In this document: positions 17,231 to 25,063 of the stretch, piece by piece | How positions within the stretch are numbered: position 1 is the first letter of the stretch | Layout: each line of letters starts with the position of its first letter | Assembly (NCBI RefSeq): GCF_011765625.1 | Contig: NZ_CP050315.1 | Span: forward strand, 148,171-212,170 | Direction of reading: 5' to 3' | Length of the DNA: 64,000 bases | From: Shewanella aestuarii | GTDB taxonomy: Bacteria > Pseudomonadota > Gammaproteobacteria > Enterobacterales > Shewanellaceae | Translations under genes and position numbers: made by a program | The notes under the pieces: generated by a model | Databases searched by the model: none | Told to the model about the DNA's origin: nothing | What the model saw: the letters and a program-made list of their open reading frames with translations, nothing else

Positions 17231-17857
17231 TTACTGTACGAACTCATGCCTACAGTAGCGACATATTTTGGCAGCTTCTTTCACCACTTCAGCACAATCT
17301 GGACAGACTTTCCCTGTTTCGACAGGATCATCAGGCGCTTGAATACTTTTCTCGCTTTGTTTTTCATATGTCACCGTCAGCGTACCATCCGGCTTGACTA
17401 TGAGCATGTAGATGAAAACCAAGATCCCGACGAAAATAAAACACAGTAGCAATGCTATTAAGAAGCCGCCGCAACCATATGAACCCTCAGCCCAAGTTTG
17501 GTTCGTTGGTACATAGCCATCTGATGCCATCCTTTCAGCATCATCTTTAAACGCATTTATTGCTACTTCTTGTTTTCCTACATAACGCTTAACCACAATC
17601 CGCTCTTGACTGATATTTGCCAGTGTCACACCCAAAGATTGTGTTTTAGCTACAATAGTTAATTTTTCTGAACCTCTTAAAACAAGGTACTTGCTTTCGT
17701 TTTCTACCGTGTACGCAACCAACGTTCTTAACTGACTGGCATCTGTTAATACTTCATCATTGAACTTAAGAATAACATCACCTTTTTTAAACCCTACGGA
17801 TTCGCCATAAGAGTGAGGATCTATTTCAATTATTTTGACTCTTGCGACCTCTGACAT
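17231..17857 (-). CDS. PDZ-domain membrane protein with C-terminal zinc ribbon, 208 aa
   Basis: Residues 1-75 read as a PDZ domain (SVGFKKGDVILKFNDEVLTDASQLRTLV). Then comes a linker, a hydrophobic helix (about 132-152, GGFLIALLLCFIFVGILVFIY) and a cytoplasmic C-terminus ending in a zinc ribbon, CPDC...CRYC (about 185-203). There is no cleavable signal, so the PDZ part would sit on the N-terminal side of a single membrane anchor. It may gather proteins at the membrane; partners are unknown. AGGGAAGCGAGT upstream gives the ribosome site. It is convergent with the DUF4262-like gene and downstream of the 329-aa gene on the same strand, with a gap of about 190 bp. Confidence 0.75.
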   Translation of the reverse strand: MSEVARVKIIEIDPHSYGESVGFKKGDVILKFNDEVLTDASQLRTLVAYTVENESKYLVLRGSEKLTIVAKTQSLGVTLANISQERIVVKRYVGKQEVAINAFKDDAERMASDGYVPTNQTWAEGSYGCGGFLIALLLCFIFVGILVFIYMLIVKPDGTLTVTYEKQSEKSIQAPDDPVETGKVCPDCAEVVKEAAKICRYCRHEFVQ

Positions 17858-18044
17858 ACTCGCTTCCCTATTAAATTTGTTTCAAAACATAGAAATCAAA
17901 CCTTCACGTAAAATCACATTCGGTTCAATCGTACTTGGCTTGGCGGTGTTGCAATCGTTATCCCTGGTATGCAAAAGTCACCAAACATAACAAATTTGTG
18001 TACATCGTTTTTGATCGGAAATCCTGTCCTGCTTGGATAGACGC

Positions 18045-19034
18045 TCAATGATGCGTCTTGTCAGATAGGTCAATCACCAGCAAATCTTCCGCAAGGACTT
18101 TAAGCATGTATTGCTCAGCAGTCATATTCATTAAGCGTGACTTGCAAAGTATTTGTTGAATTATGTCGTTTTGAAAAAGTCGCATCTGAGACTCAACAAC
18201 CTCTTTGAGCATGCTGTGAGCCTCTTCGTCATCTTCAATGTCGTCATCATCGTCGTCATCGTCATCGTCGTCGTCATCGTCATCGTCAATCTCATCGTCA
18301 TCTTCAATCTCATCGTCATCGTCATCGACTATACCGTCCATTGCTTGAAAATAATCCAACATAGAATTCGTGCAGAAATAGCACACATCCTCAGTACCAT
18401 TTTCTCTCGCAACAGCGACAAATCTTGCAAATACATTGAGCAAAGAAAAAGGAGGAATATCTGCTTTTGAAAAAGGAATACCCAGCTTTTCTTCAATGAT
18501 TAATTGCAAATCATAATCTGCATAAAACATGATCAAGGTTTTAAAACGAATGTTTGGCAATAGATCAAGCAAAAATGGGTTTTTTATATGACTTGCAGCA
18601 GGATTAAAGGTGAGTTCTTTGTGGCTATCAACGTTGTAAACGATTTCATCATCAAGAGAGGTATTTAAAATAACAGACTCTACATTCGAACCATCCATGT
18701 CAAACGAAACATATGCCACTTCGAATAAGATGATATTTGAATTTTCAACGTAATCCTTTGTCGCGGCGATGCTCACAAACTGCTTTAACTGCGCATAATA
18801 TTCGCTATATGGACTTGATTCAGTTTCACCTGCGGCAATAACACGAGCGATAAAAGAACTATCGTCGATATGTCCATGGGAATAGCCGATGATATCTTCC
18901 AATTTAAAAGCGTTGAAAGTGAACGGATCTTTAGCCGGTTGATAGTGAAGGTAGATATAATCACCCTCAAACGCCAAACATAACACCAACAAAGGACCGG
19001 TATTAAAAAAGCTCACTAACTCAATTTGATTCAT
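18045..19034 (-). CDS. Hypothetical protein with long Asp run, 329 aa
   Basis: The family is not recognised. A folded-looking N-terminal part of about 230 residues is followed by an almost pure aspartate and glutamate tract of about 45 residues (near 232-275) coded by GAT/GAC repeats, then a helical C-terminus of about 50 residues. The acidic tract could mimic DNA or bind basic proteins, as in some antirestriction or histone-like inhibitors; this is inference only. The repeat tract is prone to length change. It lies directly downstream of the Rep_3 gene on the same strand, with a gap of 24 bp, so the two may be co-transcribed. Confidence 0.7.
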   Translation of the reverse strand: MNQIELVSFFNTGPLLVLCLAFEGDYIYLHYQPAKDPFTFNAFKLEDIIGYSHGHIDDSSFIARVIAAGETESSPYSEYYAQLKQFVSIAATKDYVENSNIILFEVAYVSFDMDGSNVESVILNTSLDDEIVYNVDSHKELTFNPAASHIKNPFLLDLLPNIRFKTLIMFYADYDLQLIIEEKLGIPFSKADIPPFSLLNVFARFVAVARENGTEDVCYFCTNSMLDYFQAMDGIVDDDDDEIEDDDEIDDDDDDDDDDDDDDDDIEDDEEAHSMLKEVVESQMRLFQNDIIQQILCKSRLMNMTAEQYMLKVLAEDLLVIDLSDKTHH

Positions 19035-19058
19035 GCTACATCCCTGCTATTTACCGCT

Positions 19059-20162
19059 TCACTGGTGTTCTATTGTTGTATTGTCGCTCATGCTGTCATG
19101 GCCACCAGCATTATTATTGGCCAAAGCTTCTGTCATCGCCTTGGTGAAATTCGACATAAAGGCCGCATCCAGTTGATAGCCATTTTCTGCTAGTTTCGGT
19201 GACATGCTCATCATGTTATTAAGCTCTTGAAGAGTTGGATTGCCACCTTGACCCGACACAAATTCAGACACTAACGTATACGTAAGTTCAGCTTGCAAGT
19301 ATGGCGATGGCGTGTTGGCTAGCTCATTTCTTTCATCCGATTCATCTTTTGCAATTTGTTTAGATTGGTTCCAGCGAAACAAAAACTTGATTGCAACAAC
19401 TTTCCTGCCTTTTTTGATGAACTCGAAGCCGTAATGCTTTTTTGATTCATCAGCATAAAAAAATTCGATGTTGGGTTCATGGTCATCAATCAATTCAATT
19501 GAAGGCTTCAGAATAAATTGTACGAACTTAGCTGTTTTTTCATACGTTTTTTTCAGTAAATTCCCTTGTTCATCTAAAAGGCCGAAATAAGCGTGTAAGT
19601 CATCGATTGTGAGGGGGTGAAAGACTGAGAACTTATTATTACGAAACCGGCAAAGCATCGTATACAGTCGTTTAGCATGGTCTTGTTTAATATTTCGAAA
19701 CGTGCGATGAGGAACTTGACTGTGACCGCCAGATAGCGATAGATATTCTTCGATTAACAAGTCATTGGGAATAACGATGAGGTGACCATTTTCATATGCG
19801 ATTCGTTTAAATAGCGTGGTGAATTCAAACTTTTCGGTTTCGTCATTTTTTAACCCTATGGCTTTTTTACTCAGTCTATTGGCCGGTAGCATTAACGTTG
19901 GATATAAAGCGGTTTTTTCTAAATCAAACCAATCCATCAAAACTTCGCTTGAAAAGATGTAAGTAGGACTGTGAATTTCATGGTGATTTAAAAATGGTTC
20001 CCAATGATCGGCATGTAATCTGGATAAGAAAAGCGCCAAAATATCATGTTCCACTGGTGATAAAGATAATTGACTAAAAACGAGGCGATGACTTTTTTTA
20101 AAGAAGCTGCTTTGTAATTCTTTAATACGCTTTGTTGAAATTATTGTTGTATTTTTATTCAC
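19059..20162 (-). CDS. Rep_3-type plasmid replication initiator, 367 aa
   Basis: The protein fits the Rep_3/RepA initiator family of iteron plasmids: two winged-helix domains, the first at about 15-160 (VEHDILALFLSRL, DWFDLEKTALYPTLMLPANRLSKKAI) and the second at about 170-290 (RLYTMLCRFRN, LHAYFGL, IKPSIELID-like and KKHYGFEFIKKGRKVVAIKF). The start is a GTG at 20162. Its position beside about 16 iterons, an AT-rich tract and a DnaA box (20230-21010) is the strongest evidence. It would bind the iterons, melt the origin and limit its own synthesis. The C-terminal 80 residues extend past the usual family length. A second Rep gene of a different family lies at 50958. Confidence 0.85.
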   Translation of the reverse strand: MNKNTTIISTKRIKELQSSFFKKSHRLVFSQLSLSPVEHDILALFLSRLHADHWEPFLNHHEIHSPTYIFSSEVLMDWFDLEKTALYPTLMLPANRLSKKAIGLKNDETEKFEFTTLFKRIAYENGHLIVIPNDLLIEEYLSLSGGHSQVPHRTFRNIKQDHAKRLYTMLCRFRNNKFSVFHPLTIDDLHAYFGLLDEQGNLLKKTYEKTAKFVQFILKPSIELIDDHEPNIEFFYADESKKHYGFEFIKKGRKVVAIKFLFRWNQSKQIAKDESDERNELANTPSPYLQAELTYTLVSEFVSGQGGNPTLQELNNMMSMSPKLAENGYQLDAAFMSNFTKAMTEALANNNAGGHDSMSDNTTIEHQ

Positions 20163-20229
20163 TGGGTAATCAGATATTACAAATTAATGAACGTTAATAG
20201 AAACCTACCAGAATAATGAACCATAGTTA

Positions 20230-20895
20230 AGATAAAAAAATGGTTTTCAATAAGAACGTATCACTTTTAACGGTTTTTGGCTAACAAGGTGTCATTTTAA
20301 TTGGTTTTTTACTAAGAATATGTCACTTTAATTGTTTTTATGACTAAGAACATGTCACTTTTATTGTTTTTATGACTAAGGACATGTCTCTTTAAGTTGG
20401 TGTTGACTAAGAATATGTCACTTTAAGTTGTGTTAACTAAGAATATGTCACTTTTAATGTGAAATTAGCCCAGGAGTATGCAGGGATCGGCTTGTTTTCT
20501 ACGACTAAACTACACCTTGGCAGGTTTTAACTAATAAAATGTCACTTTTGAGCTAACCGCAGACCCAAATTGGCAAATCCTGACTAATAAGATATCACTT
20601 TTGAGCTAACCGCAGACCCAAATTGGCAAATCTTGACTAATAAAATGTCACTTTTCTTGTAACCACAGGCAAAATTTGCCTATTTAAAGTAACTTTAAGT
20701 GCAAACGAGCCTACAAACCGAATCTGTTGTTAAGGGATTAAAATAACTCACAATTTCAAAGCGTTTTACTAAGAAGATGTCACAGTTAGCTAATAAAATG
20801 TCACTTTATAACTAAGAAGATGTCACTTTTTAACTAAGAAGATAGCACAGTTGGCTAATAAGATATCATTTTTGACTAAGATTTTATCACTCTTC
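20230..20895 (+). repeat. Iteron array of replicon 1, about 16 copies
   Basis: Units close to ACTAAGAANATGTCACTTTT recur with spacings near 20, 30 and 50 bp. Copies are seen at about 20252, 20281, 20310, 20341, 20371, 20404, 20434, 20529, 20581, 20635, 20767, 20790, 20812, 20834, 20856 and 20876, all on the plus strand. The array sits just upstream of the Rep_3 gene and fits initiator-binding iterons that also control copy number. Confidence 0.85.
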
Positions 20896-20924
20896 GGTCT
20901 GTAAGTTTATGATACTGCTTAATT

Positions 20925-21010
20925 AATTCGATCCTATAGATCTTTATAGATCTTTTATAGATCTTTATAGATCATATATACTTATTATAGAGGCTGTGGA
21001 TTGTGGATAA
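20925..21010. other. Origin of replication core (replicon 1)
   Basis: Tandem TATAGATCTTT-like units give five GATC sites in an AT-rich stretch (20930-20985), as expected for a duplex-unwinding element sensitive to Dam methylation. A perfect DnaA box (TTATCCACA on the complement) follows at 21002-21010. Confidence 0.75.
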
Positions 21011-21112
21011 CTGTTATCAAACAATGCACTAGCTACTCATCAAATACGTTGATTGATTAATTATTTTATCGCCTTGATAGTATGTGACCTATTACTCACT
21101 ATGGACCAATTA
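20996..21112 (+). repeat. Long direct repeat, copy 1
   Basis: About 117 bp are nearly the same as 21793-21904. The repeat contains the DnaA box and a copy of the last 17 codons of the 185-aa gene at 21854, so it is a duplicated gene end. The two copies flank the 221-aa gene. Confidence 0.85.
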
Positions 21113-21766
21113 AAAGAACGAAAGATCTGGTCAAAAAGGCCAAGCGTGATTAATAATGAAACAGCCCAGCAAACGAAAAGGAATAGAGGTATGCAACTTT
21201 CCCTCACACCCACTGCGAATGGTGGCGGTGTTACGATCAAATCTGATGCTCAGACGGCCAGAAAAATTGAAAGACTTCTGGTGAATACGGCGTTAAATTC
21301 GCACAACTGTCATGACGACGGTTTGTGTATGAAATTATCGAATGCCTTCGAACAAAGTAACAAATCCAAAACGGTTGACTGGATTATTCTTATCGCCGGA
21401 GTTAGCGCACTAAGATCAAGTTTAGGCTACTGTTTGTCCAGAGAAAACCATGCTCTTTTGTGCCTGCTCGAACATGAAGTATTTGAGGCTGCTTGCGCAT
21501 TTGTTGAAGACAGAGAGGCCGTTGAGGAAGTATTTAGTCATTTAAAAATAAGCGATTATATTGGCGGCTCTAAAGTCGAGAGCCGAGCTGTCTATCTCTA
21601 TTCACTGAAAACAAAAGAGGCACGAAAGGCAGAACTGCTCGATATCATAAAGTCGTTGAACGTCATGCAAGAAGTATTTATGAAGGATTACAACAAACGA
21701 TTTGAAGGGCTGAATTTCAGTATTTTTTATACGAAAAAGCCTGAACCCTTCGCATTCCCTTTATAA
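21101..21766 (+). CDS. Hypothetical protein, 221 aa, in a duplicated context
   Basis: The family is not recognised. The frame is open from 21053, but its first part lies in the direct repeat and encodes the antisense of another gene's end. The likelier starts are the ATG at 21101, created by a T-to-A difference between the repeat copies, or the ATG at 21191. The product is soluble, with a helical region containing several Cys and His (NSHNCHDDGLCMKL near 80) and a C-terminal half rich in charged helices. The gene sits between origin 1 and the 185-aa gene, and may have come in by recombination that duplicated the flank. Confidence 0.6.
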   Translation: MDQLKERKIWSKRPSVINNETAQQTKRNRGMQLSLTPTANGGGVTIKSDAQTARKIERLLVNTALNSHNCHDDGLCMKLSNAFEQSNKSKTVDWIILIAGVSALRSSLGYCLSRENHALLCLLEHEVFEAACAFVEDREAVEEVFSHLKISDYIGGSKVESRAVYLYSLKTKEARKAELLDIIKSLNVMQEVFMKDYNKRFEGLNFSIFYTKKPEPFAFPL

Positions 21767-21792
21767 TTTAAAGAAGAATACTTCATAGTTAA

Positions 21793-21904
21793 GTGGATTG
21801 TGGATAACGGTTATCAAACAATCCACTAGCTACTCATCAAATAGGTTGATTAATTATTTTATCGCCTTGATAGTATCTAACGTATTACTCACTTTGGACC
21901 AATT
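21793..21904 (+). repeat. Long direct repeat, copy 2
   Basis: Second copy of the repeat at 20996-21112, with a few substitutions and a 4-5 base length difference. It includes a second DnaA box (21799-21807) and the authentic 3' end of the 185-aa gene. Confidence 0.85.
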
Positions 21905-22411
21905 ATCTGCATCAATTTCAGTAAACCCCGCCTGTGAGTCCATCTTTTGTTTGATAGCATCATAATTTTTGTCGTACTCAGCCAGAAACGAAACGCAATT
22001 TTTGTCGGATAATGCGCTTGCCCTATCCTTGTTGATCGCGCTATCGCAGAAACGACTGTATATTGCTACAAGGCCCAATTCCTTCATATCGCTGCTTGAA
22101 GGTTGAGGTTTGTAAGTGCCTAGAGTCAGTCTGATCTGCTTATGACGAACCGAAAGCTTCTCCAAATCTCGATCATCACTTTTTGTCCAGTTGGCCCCAT
22201 TCATGTCACGCTTGATGTTCGGTAAGTTGCTTTCCAGAAAACGTTCAGCCTCTTTGCAAAGCTTAATCGTATCAGGTGCCTTGCTATCGACTTTGACCCT
22301 GTAATAACAATCATTGATTTTTGTTAACGCTGAGCCTAAATAAGCAGATTCTGCACTAACTTGAGATGACATCACGGTGAGCAGTGAAAGGGCTAATAGT
22401 TTTAATTTCAT
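21854..22411 (-). CDS. Predicted secreted protein, 185 aa
   Basis: A clear signal peptide (MKLKLLALSLLTVMSSQVSA, probable cleavage after VSA) is followed by a periplasmic domain of about 165 residues. It carries four Cys in two pairs (NDCYY..KLCKEA and SRFCDSA..KNCVSF), which suggests two disulphides. I do not recognise the domain. AGGATACTT before the ATG is the ribosome site. The 3' end of the gene was duplicated to 21055-21112, on the far side of the 221-aa gene. It is divergent from the 197-aa gene at 22540. Confidence 0.75.
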   Translation of the reverse strand: MKLKLLALSLLTVMSSQVSAESAYLGSALTKINDCYYRVKVDSKAPDTIKLCKEAERFLESNLPNIKRDMNGANWTKSDDRDLEKLSVRHKQIRLTLGTYKPQPSSSDMKELGLVAIYSRFCDSAINKDRASALSDKNCVSFLAEYDKNYDAIKQKMDSQAGFTEIDADNWSKVSNTLDTIKAIK

Positions 22412-22539
22412 AAGTATCCTGTATATAGGTCAAATTACACGAGCAATAGTATCAATATTTGATTTTAAACGATGGATCAAGCTCTTAAAAATACATATAA
22501 TTTTGTTACAAGGAAGAAAAATAATGAGAAAGTTGCAGC

Positions 22540-23133
22540 ATGCAAGACAAGTACAAGTCAGTTATCTCCGGTTTTTGTAGGCACAATCTTATCAGCCTTT
22601 ATCTCCATGTCGCTGAATGTGGTCGTCACGTACCGACGAAAAACCGAAATGCCTTTTTGTTAAAGCGCTTTAAAGATCAGTACAAACTCCCGATAAATAA
22701 ACCTATCAAAAAAGAAATCAAAGCTCTCATCGTCAAGTCGAGTGCAATAGACCTGGAAAAGCAGTTAATTGCGTTAAACTCTCTGGTCGAAGACAATGAA
22801 ATGTTAATTAACGCCGAAGAAAAATGGTACGAATATTTATATCAATTACAAGAAGATACTGGTTTTAAAGTAGAGTCGTACAACAATCAATTAATGAATG
22901 AGCACGAAGATGCTGTGTTCGTCATAAAAGATGAAATCTTCGAGAATTTCCAACGCAACAAGACGCCTGGGCCAATGACATTGTTTATTAAAACCCAAAC
23001 TCGGGACGCTGAGATAAACGAGTGGCTTGAGAAGAATTGCACTGCGCTCTCCATTAAATCAAAAGAGCGCAATGCCAATCAAACGGTGGTTAAATTAGAC
23101 TTTTCTGACGACAAGCCGACATCGTTGCAATAA
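22540..23133 (+). CDS. Hypothetical protein, 197 aa, start uncertain
   Basis: The family is not recognised. From about residue 50 on it is a charged helical protein (KKEIKALIVKSSAIDLEKQLIALNSLVEDNE) with a compact C-terminal half. The frame starts at 22540, but the only good ribosome site (AAGGAAG, about 22509) serves an ATG at 22524 in another frame that stops after 18 codons. The true start may lie downstream, or the 5' end may carry a frameshift. Residues 1-45, rich in Cys and His, look less protein-like than the rest. The gene is convergent with the 83-aa gene. Confidence 0.55.
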   Translation: MQDKYKSVISGFCRHNLISLYLHVAECGRHVPTKNRNAFLLKRFKDQYKLPINKPIKKEIKALIVKSSAIDLEKQLIALNSLVEDNEMLINAEEKWYEYLYQLQEDTGFKVESYNNQLMNEHEDAVFVIKDEIFENFQRNKTPGPMTLFIKTQTRDAEINEWLEKNCTALSIKSKERNANQTVVKLDFSDDKPTSLQ

Positions 23134-23144
23134 TTGAACTGAGA

Positions 23145-23396
23145 TCAGTTCACTTTCAGGTACTCATATCCACCAGCTTCAGCACGCTTCCTTTTAAAGC
23201 TCGCGCTATTCCCAAGAATGCGATCAAAAGCAAAGCGTAGCTTTTTGCTGGCAACGTCAACAGGATCTGAGTTGCCTAGCTCGAAAGTTTCTCTTGTGCA
23301 TCGCGGTGATATGCTTTCACCTATTTCGCAGTTAATCGAAATTGATTTAACAAAACCTGAGTAATCAAACTTTCCGCTTCTTGTGGTAAATGACAT
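23145..23396 (-). CDS. Small hypothetical protein, 83 aa
   Basis: I do not recognise it. GGGAGGCACCT gives a strong ribosome site before the ATG at 23396. The product is basic, with an SPRCTRETFELGNSDPVDVASKK segment and a Lys/Arg-rich C-terminus. It starts 17 bp after the 162-aa gene and on the same strand, so it is probably the last gene of the 24594-23145 transcription unit. A Chi-type octamer (23170-23177) lies inside. Confidence 0.6.
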   Translation of the reverse strand: MSFTTRSGKFDYSGFVKSISINCEIGESISPRCTRETFELGNSDPVDVASKKLRFAFDRILGNSASFKRKRAEAGGYEYLKVN

Positions 23397-23413
23397 AGGT
23401 GCCTCCCAAGCCG

Positions 23414-23902
23414 TTAAATATCAATTTTAACAACAACGTGAACTGACGGCTTGGCACAAGATTTAACCTTGACCGCTTCACCTGAAGCGATTAGTTCACC
23501 AATAGCCACTTCTGCATCCGAATAATCAAGCATCAGCTCATCCCAGCGGGATTTTTTCACTTGAAAGTCAAGAAAATCATGATCATCTATATAGTGCTTG
23601 CGCACAATGATATCGGGTGTTGGCAGCACAAAATGTTCGTTAATGCGTTCACAAATATATTGGCAAACATTTTGATAGCTTTGCGAGTTAACTGCCCCAA
23701 AATAGCCGCAGCAATCGTCAATGATCCCGATTAATTCACCGGTAGAGATGTCATGCCAATCGCAATAACATTCGTCAATCTCAAAACCGTATGGCTTATC
23801 CTGATAACCAGCTTCTTTAGCCAGTTCTTCAACTTTAGTGATACTATTTCTAATGCAATCGCTAATAGCAGTAATTTCTTTTAAATTGAAAACTACGTTC
23901 AT
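23414..23902 (-). CDS. Hypothetical protein, 162 aa
   Basis: The start at 23902 (MNVVFNLKEI) follows the leader element's ACGAGG; a longer frame would start inside the leader. The protein is acidic, soluble and unrecognised. It has a helical N-terminus, then a Cys/Trp-rich part (DECYCDWHDISTGELIGIIDDCCGYFG) and a C-terminal strand-rich segment. Cys-rich clusters could bind metal. It has its own leader hairpin but no clear promoter, so it is probably read through from the gene at 24594 and regulated separately at translation. Confidence 0.7.
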   Translation of the reverse strand: MNVVFNLKEITAISDCIRNSITKVEELAKEAGYQDKPYGFEIDECYCDWHDISTGELIGIIDDCCGYFGAVNSQSYQNVCQYICERINEHFVLPTPDIIVRKHYIDDHDFLDFQVKKSRWDELMLDYSDAEVAIGELIASGEAVKVKSCAKPSVHVVVKIDI

Positions 23903-23909
23903 TATTAAG

Positions 23910-23940
23910 CCTCGTGATTTTATGGCGGGTCGCAATCGCC
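23910..23940 (-). ncRNA. Leader hairpin element, copy 5
   Basis: Stem GGCG/CGCC (23924-23940, minus strand) closes the loop AUUGCGACC, with AUCACGAGG before the ATG at 23902. This copy lies between two genes of one unit, which argues that the element acts after transcription. Confidence 0.65.
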
Positions 23941-24006
23941 AAGTTGATAAGTTTTGGTTGTTTACAAGGCCAGTGAATCACCGGCCTTAGCTGGATTTAG
24001 ATGGAT

Positions 24007-24594
24007 TTAGCAGCCTTGGTGAAACAAGATGTACGCGATATCGTTAGCGTGTGCTTCTTTTATTAACTCAGACAAAAAACCTTCAGGTATATGCTCATAC
24101 TCAAGGTTGGTATTCAAAATAAAGTCATGCACACCAGACTCTCCATTGTCTTTGCAGAGATAAGAGGCATTCTTTTCAATCCAATGCCACTCGGGTATTT
24201 CGTCTGGGCAGTCATAATCGAAAAAGTCTGTCATATCCAAATCTAGGATGCCTAGAATGCGCTGTTTGGCATGATTTAAATATTGTTGGATAGAAGATGG
24301 CTCACCTATATCACCTCCCTCTTCCTCGACAGGCTCATCGCGATTGGAAATTCTCGCGCCTTCCAGAGATATGATATGAGTTGGATCTTCCTGATTGATA
24401 TCACCGTAGAGGATCACACGGAGTTGATTATCGAAATGTTCAATATAGATAGGAGTGCCATTGGCATCGTTACTGCAAAAATCTGAATAACCATCAAAAT
24501 GAAGTGCAAGGCCAAGCGCTGATTTGTTGTCAATATAACCAGTTATAGTGGCCGTTGGTGAATCTGATGAGTGAAGCAAAAAGGATGTATTCAT
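24007..24594 (-). CDS. Hypothetical acidic protein, 195 aa
   Basis: I do not recognise it. It is strongly acidic and soluble, with beta-type repeats in the first half (YIDNKSALGLALHFDGYSDF, DNQLRVILYGDINQED) and a helical C-terminus containing paired Trp (EIPEWHWIEKNASYLC). The start at 24594 follows CACGAGGTTTATCAT. It carries a leader hairpin (24617-24633) and a good promoter (24649-24689). It probably heads a unit with the 162-aa and 83-aa genes. Confidence 0.7.
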   Translation of the reverse strand: MNTSFLLHSSDSPTATITGYIDNKSALGLALHFDGYSDFCSNDANGTPIYIEHFDNQLRVILYGDINQEDPTHIISLEGARISNRDEPVEEEGGDIGEPSSIQQYLNHAKQRILGILDLDMTDFFDYDCPDEIPEWHWIEKNASYLCKDNGESGVHDFILNTNLEYEHIPEGFLSELIKEAHANDIAYILFHQGC

Positions 24595-24602
24595 ATGATA
24601 AA

Positions 24603-24633
24603 CCTCGTGATTTTATGGCGGGTCGCAATCGCC
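24603..24633 (-). ncRNA. Leader hairpin element, copy 6
   Basis: Stem GGCG/CGCC (24617-24633, minus strand), loop AUUGCGACC, then AUCACGAGG and the ATG at 24594. It is nearly the same as copy 5 over about 30 bases. Confidence 0.65.
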
Positions 24634-24648
24634 TTTTAATTTCAATTA

Positions 24649-24689
24649 ATTATAGCTATTCAAACAAATAACTCAACCTTTAATTGATA
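24649..24689 (-). promoter_or_regulatory. Promoter with 16-bp box
   Basis: On the minus strand the box TATCAATTAAAGGTTG (24674-24689) runs into the -35 TTGAGT (24671-24676). A 16-bp spacer leads to the perfect -10 TATAAT (24649-24654). Confidence 0.7.
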
Positions 24690-24695
24690 TAAAAT

Positions 24696-24986
24696 CTATT
24701 TTTTTTGCATTCCACGTAGCGCATACCAAACCCATTTAGGTATTTGAGTTCGCTTCCATTTACTGACCGCCTGTTCAGTAATACCGACTCGCTGACAGAA
24801 CGTTTTTTGAGTGATACCTAATTCACGCAATTTGCTATTAAATCCAGCGATAGCATTTCGATGAAGCAGGAATTGTTTGAGTATTTCGTAGTGATAGATA
24901 TTGATATCCTCCCCCATCTCGCTTAGCGCCCGACAAGTCGGGGAAGAAGGGGGATTCCCATTACTGGGTGAACACTGATTGCTCAT
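24696..24986 (-). CDS. Cro/CI-type helix-turn-helix protein, probably altered at its N-terminus by the IS
   Basis: Residues 45-90 form a helix-turn-helix of the Cro/CI type (KLRELGITQKTFCQRVGITEQAVSKWKRTQIPKWV), so this is probably a small DNA-binding regulator. The first 24 residues of the open frame are Pro/Ser-rich and are coded by the terminal hairpin region of the IS605-type element. The native start is therefore either ATG near 24918 (MGEDINIYHYEI) or lost. The gene ends just before the promoter box at 24674, which belongs to the next gene. It may be inactive, or expressed from the element. Confidence 0.6.
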   Translation of the reverse strand: MSNQCSPSNGNPPSSPTCRALSEMGEDINIYHYEILKQFLLHRNAIAGFNSKLRELGITQKTFCQRVGITEQAVSKWKRTQIPKWVWYALRGMQKK

Positions 24987-25063
24987 TGTTCTGGTTCCTG
25001 TTGCTGGTCGCTAATGCAACTCACTTCACAGGCGCTACGGACATACCCTGCCCTGATAACCCT

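Noticed and set aside
18153..18470. Val/Ile-rich plus-strand frame resembling a membrane protein
   Set aside because: Antisense of the Asp-run tract in the 329-aa gene; no ribosome site.
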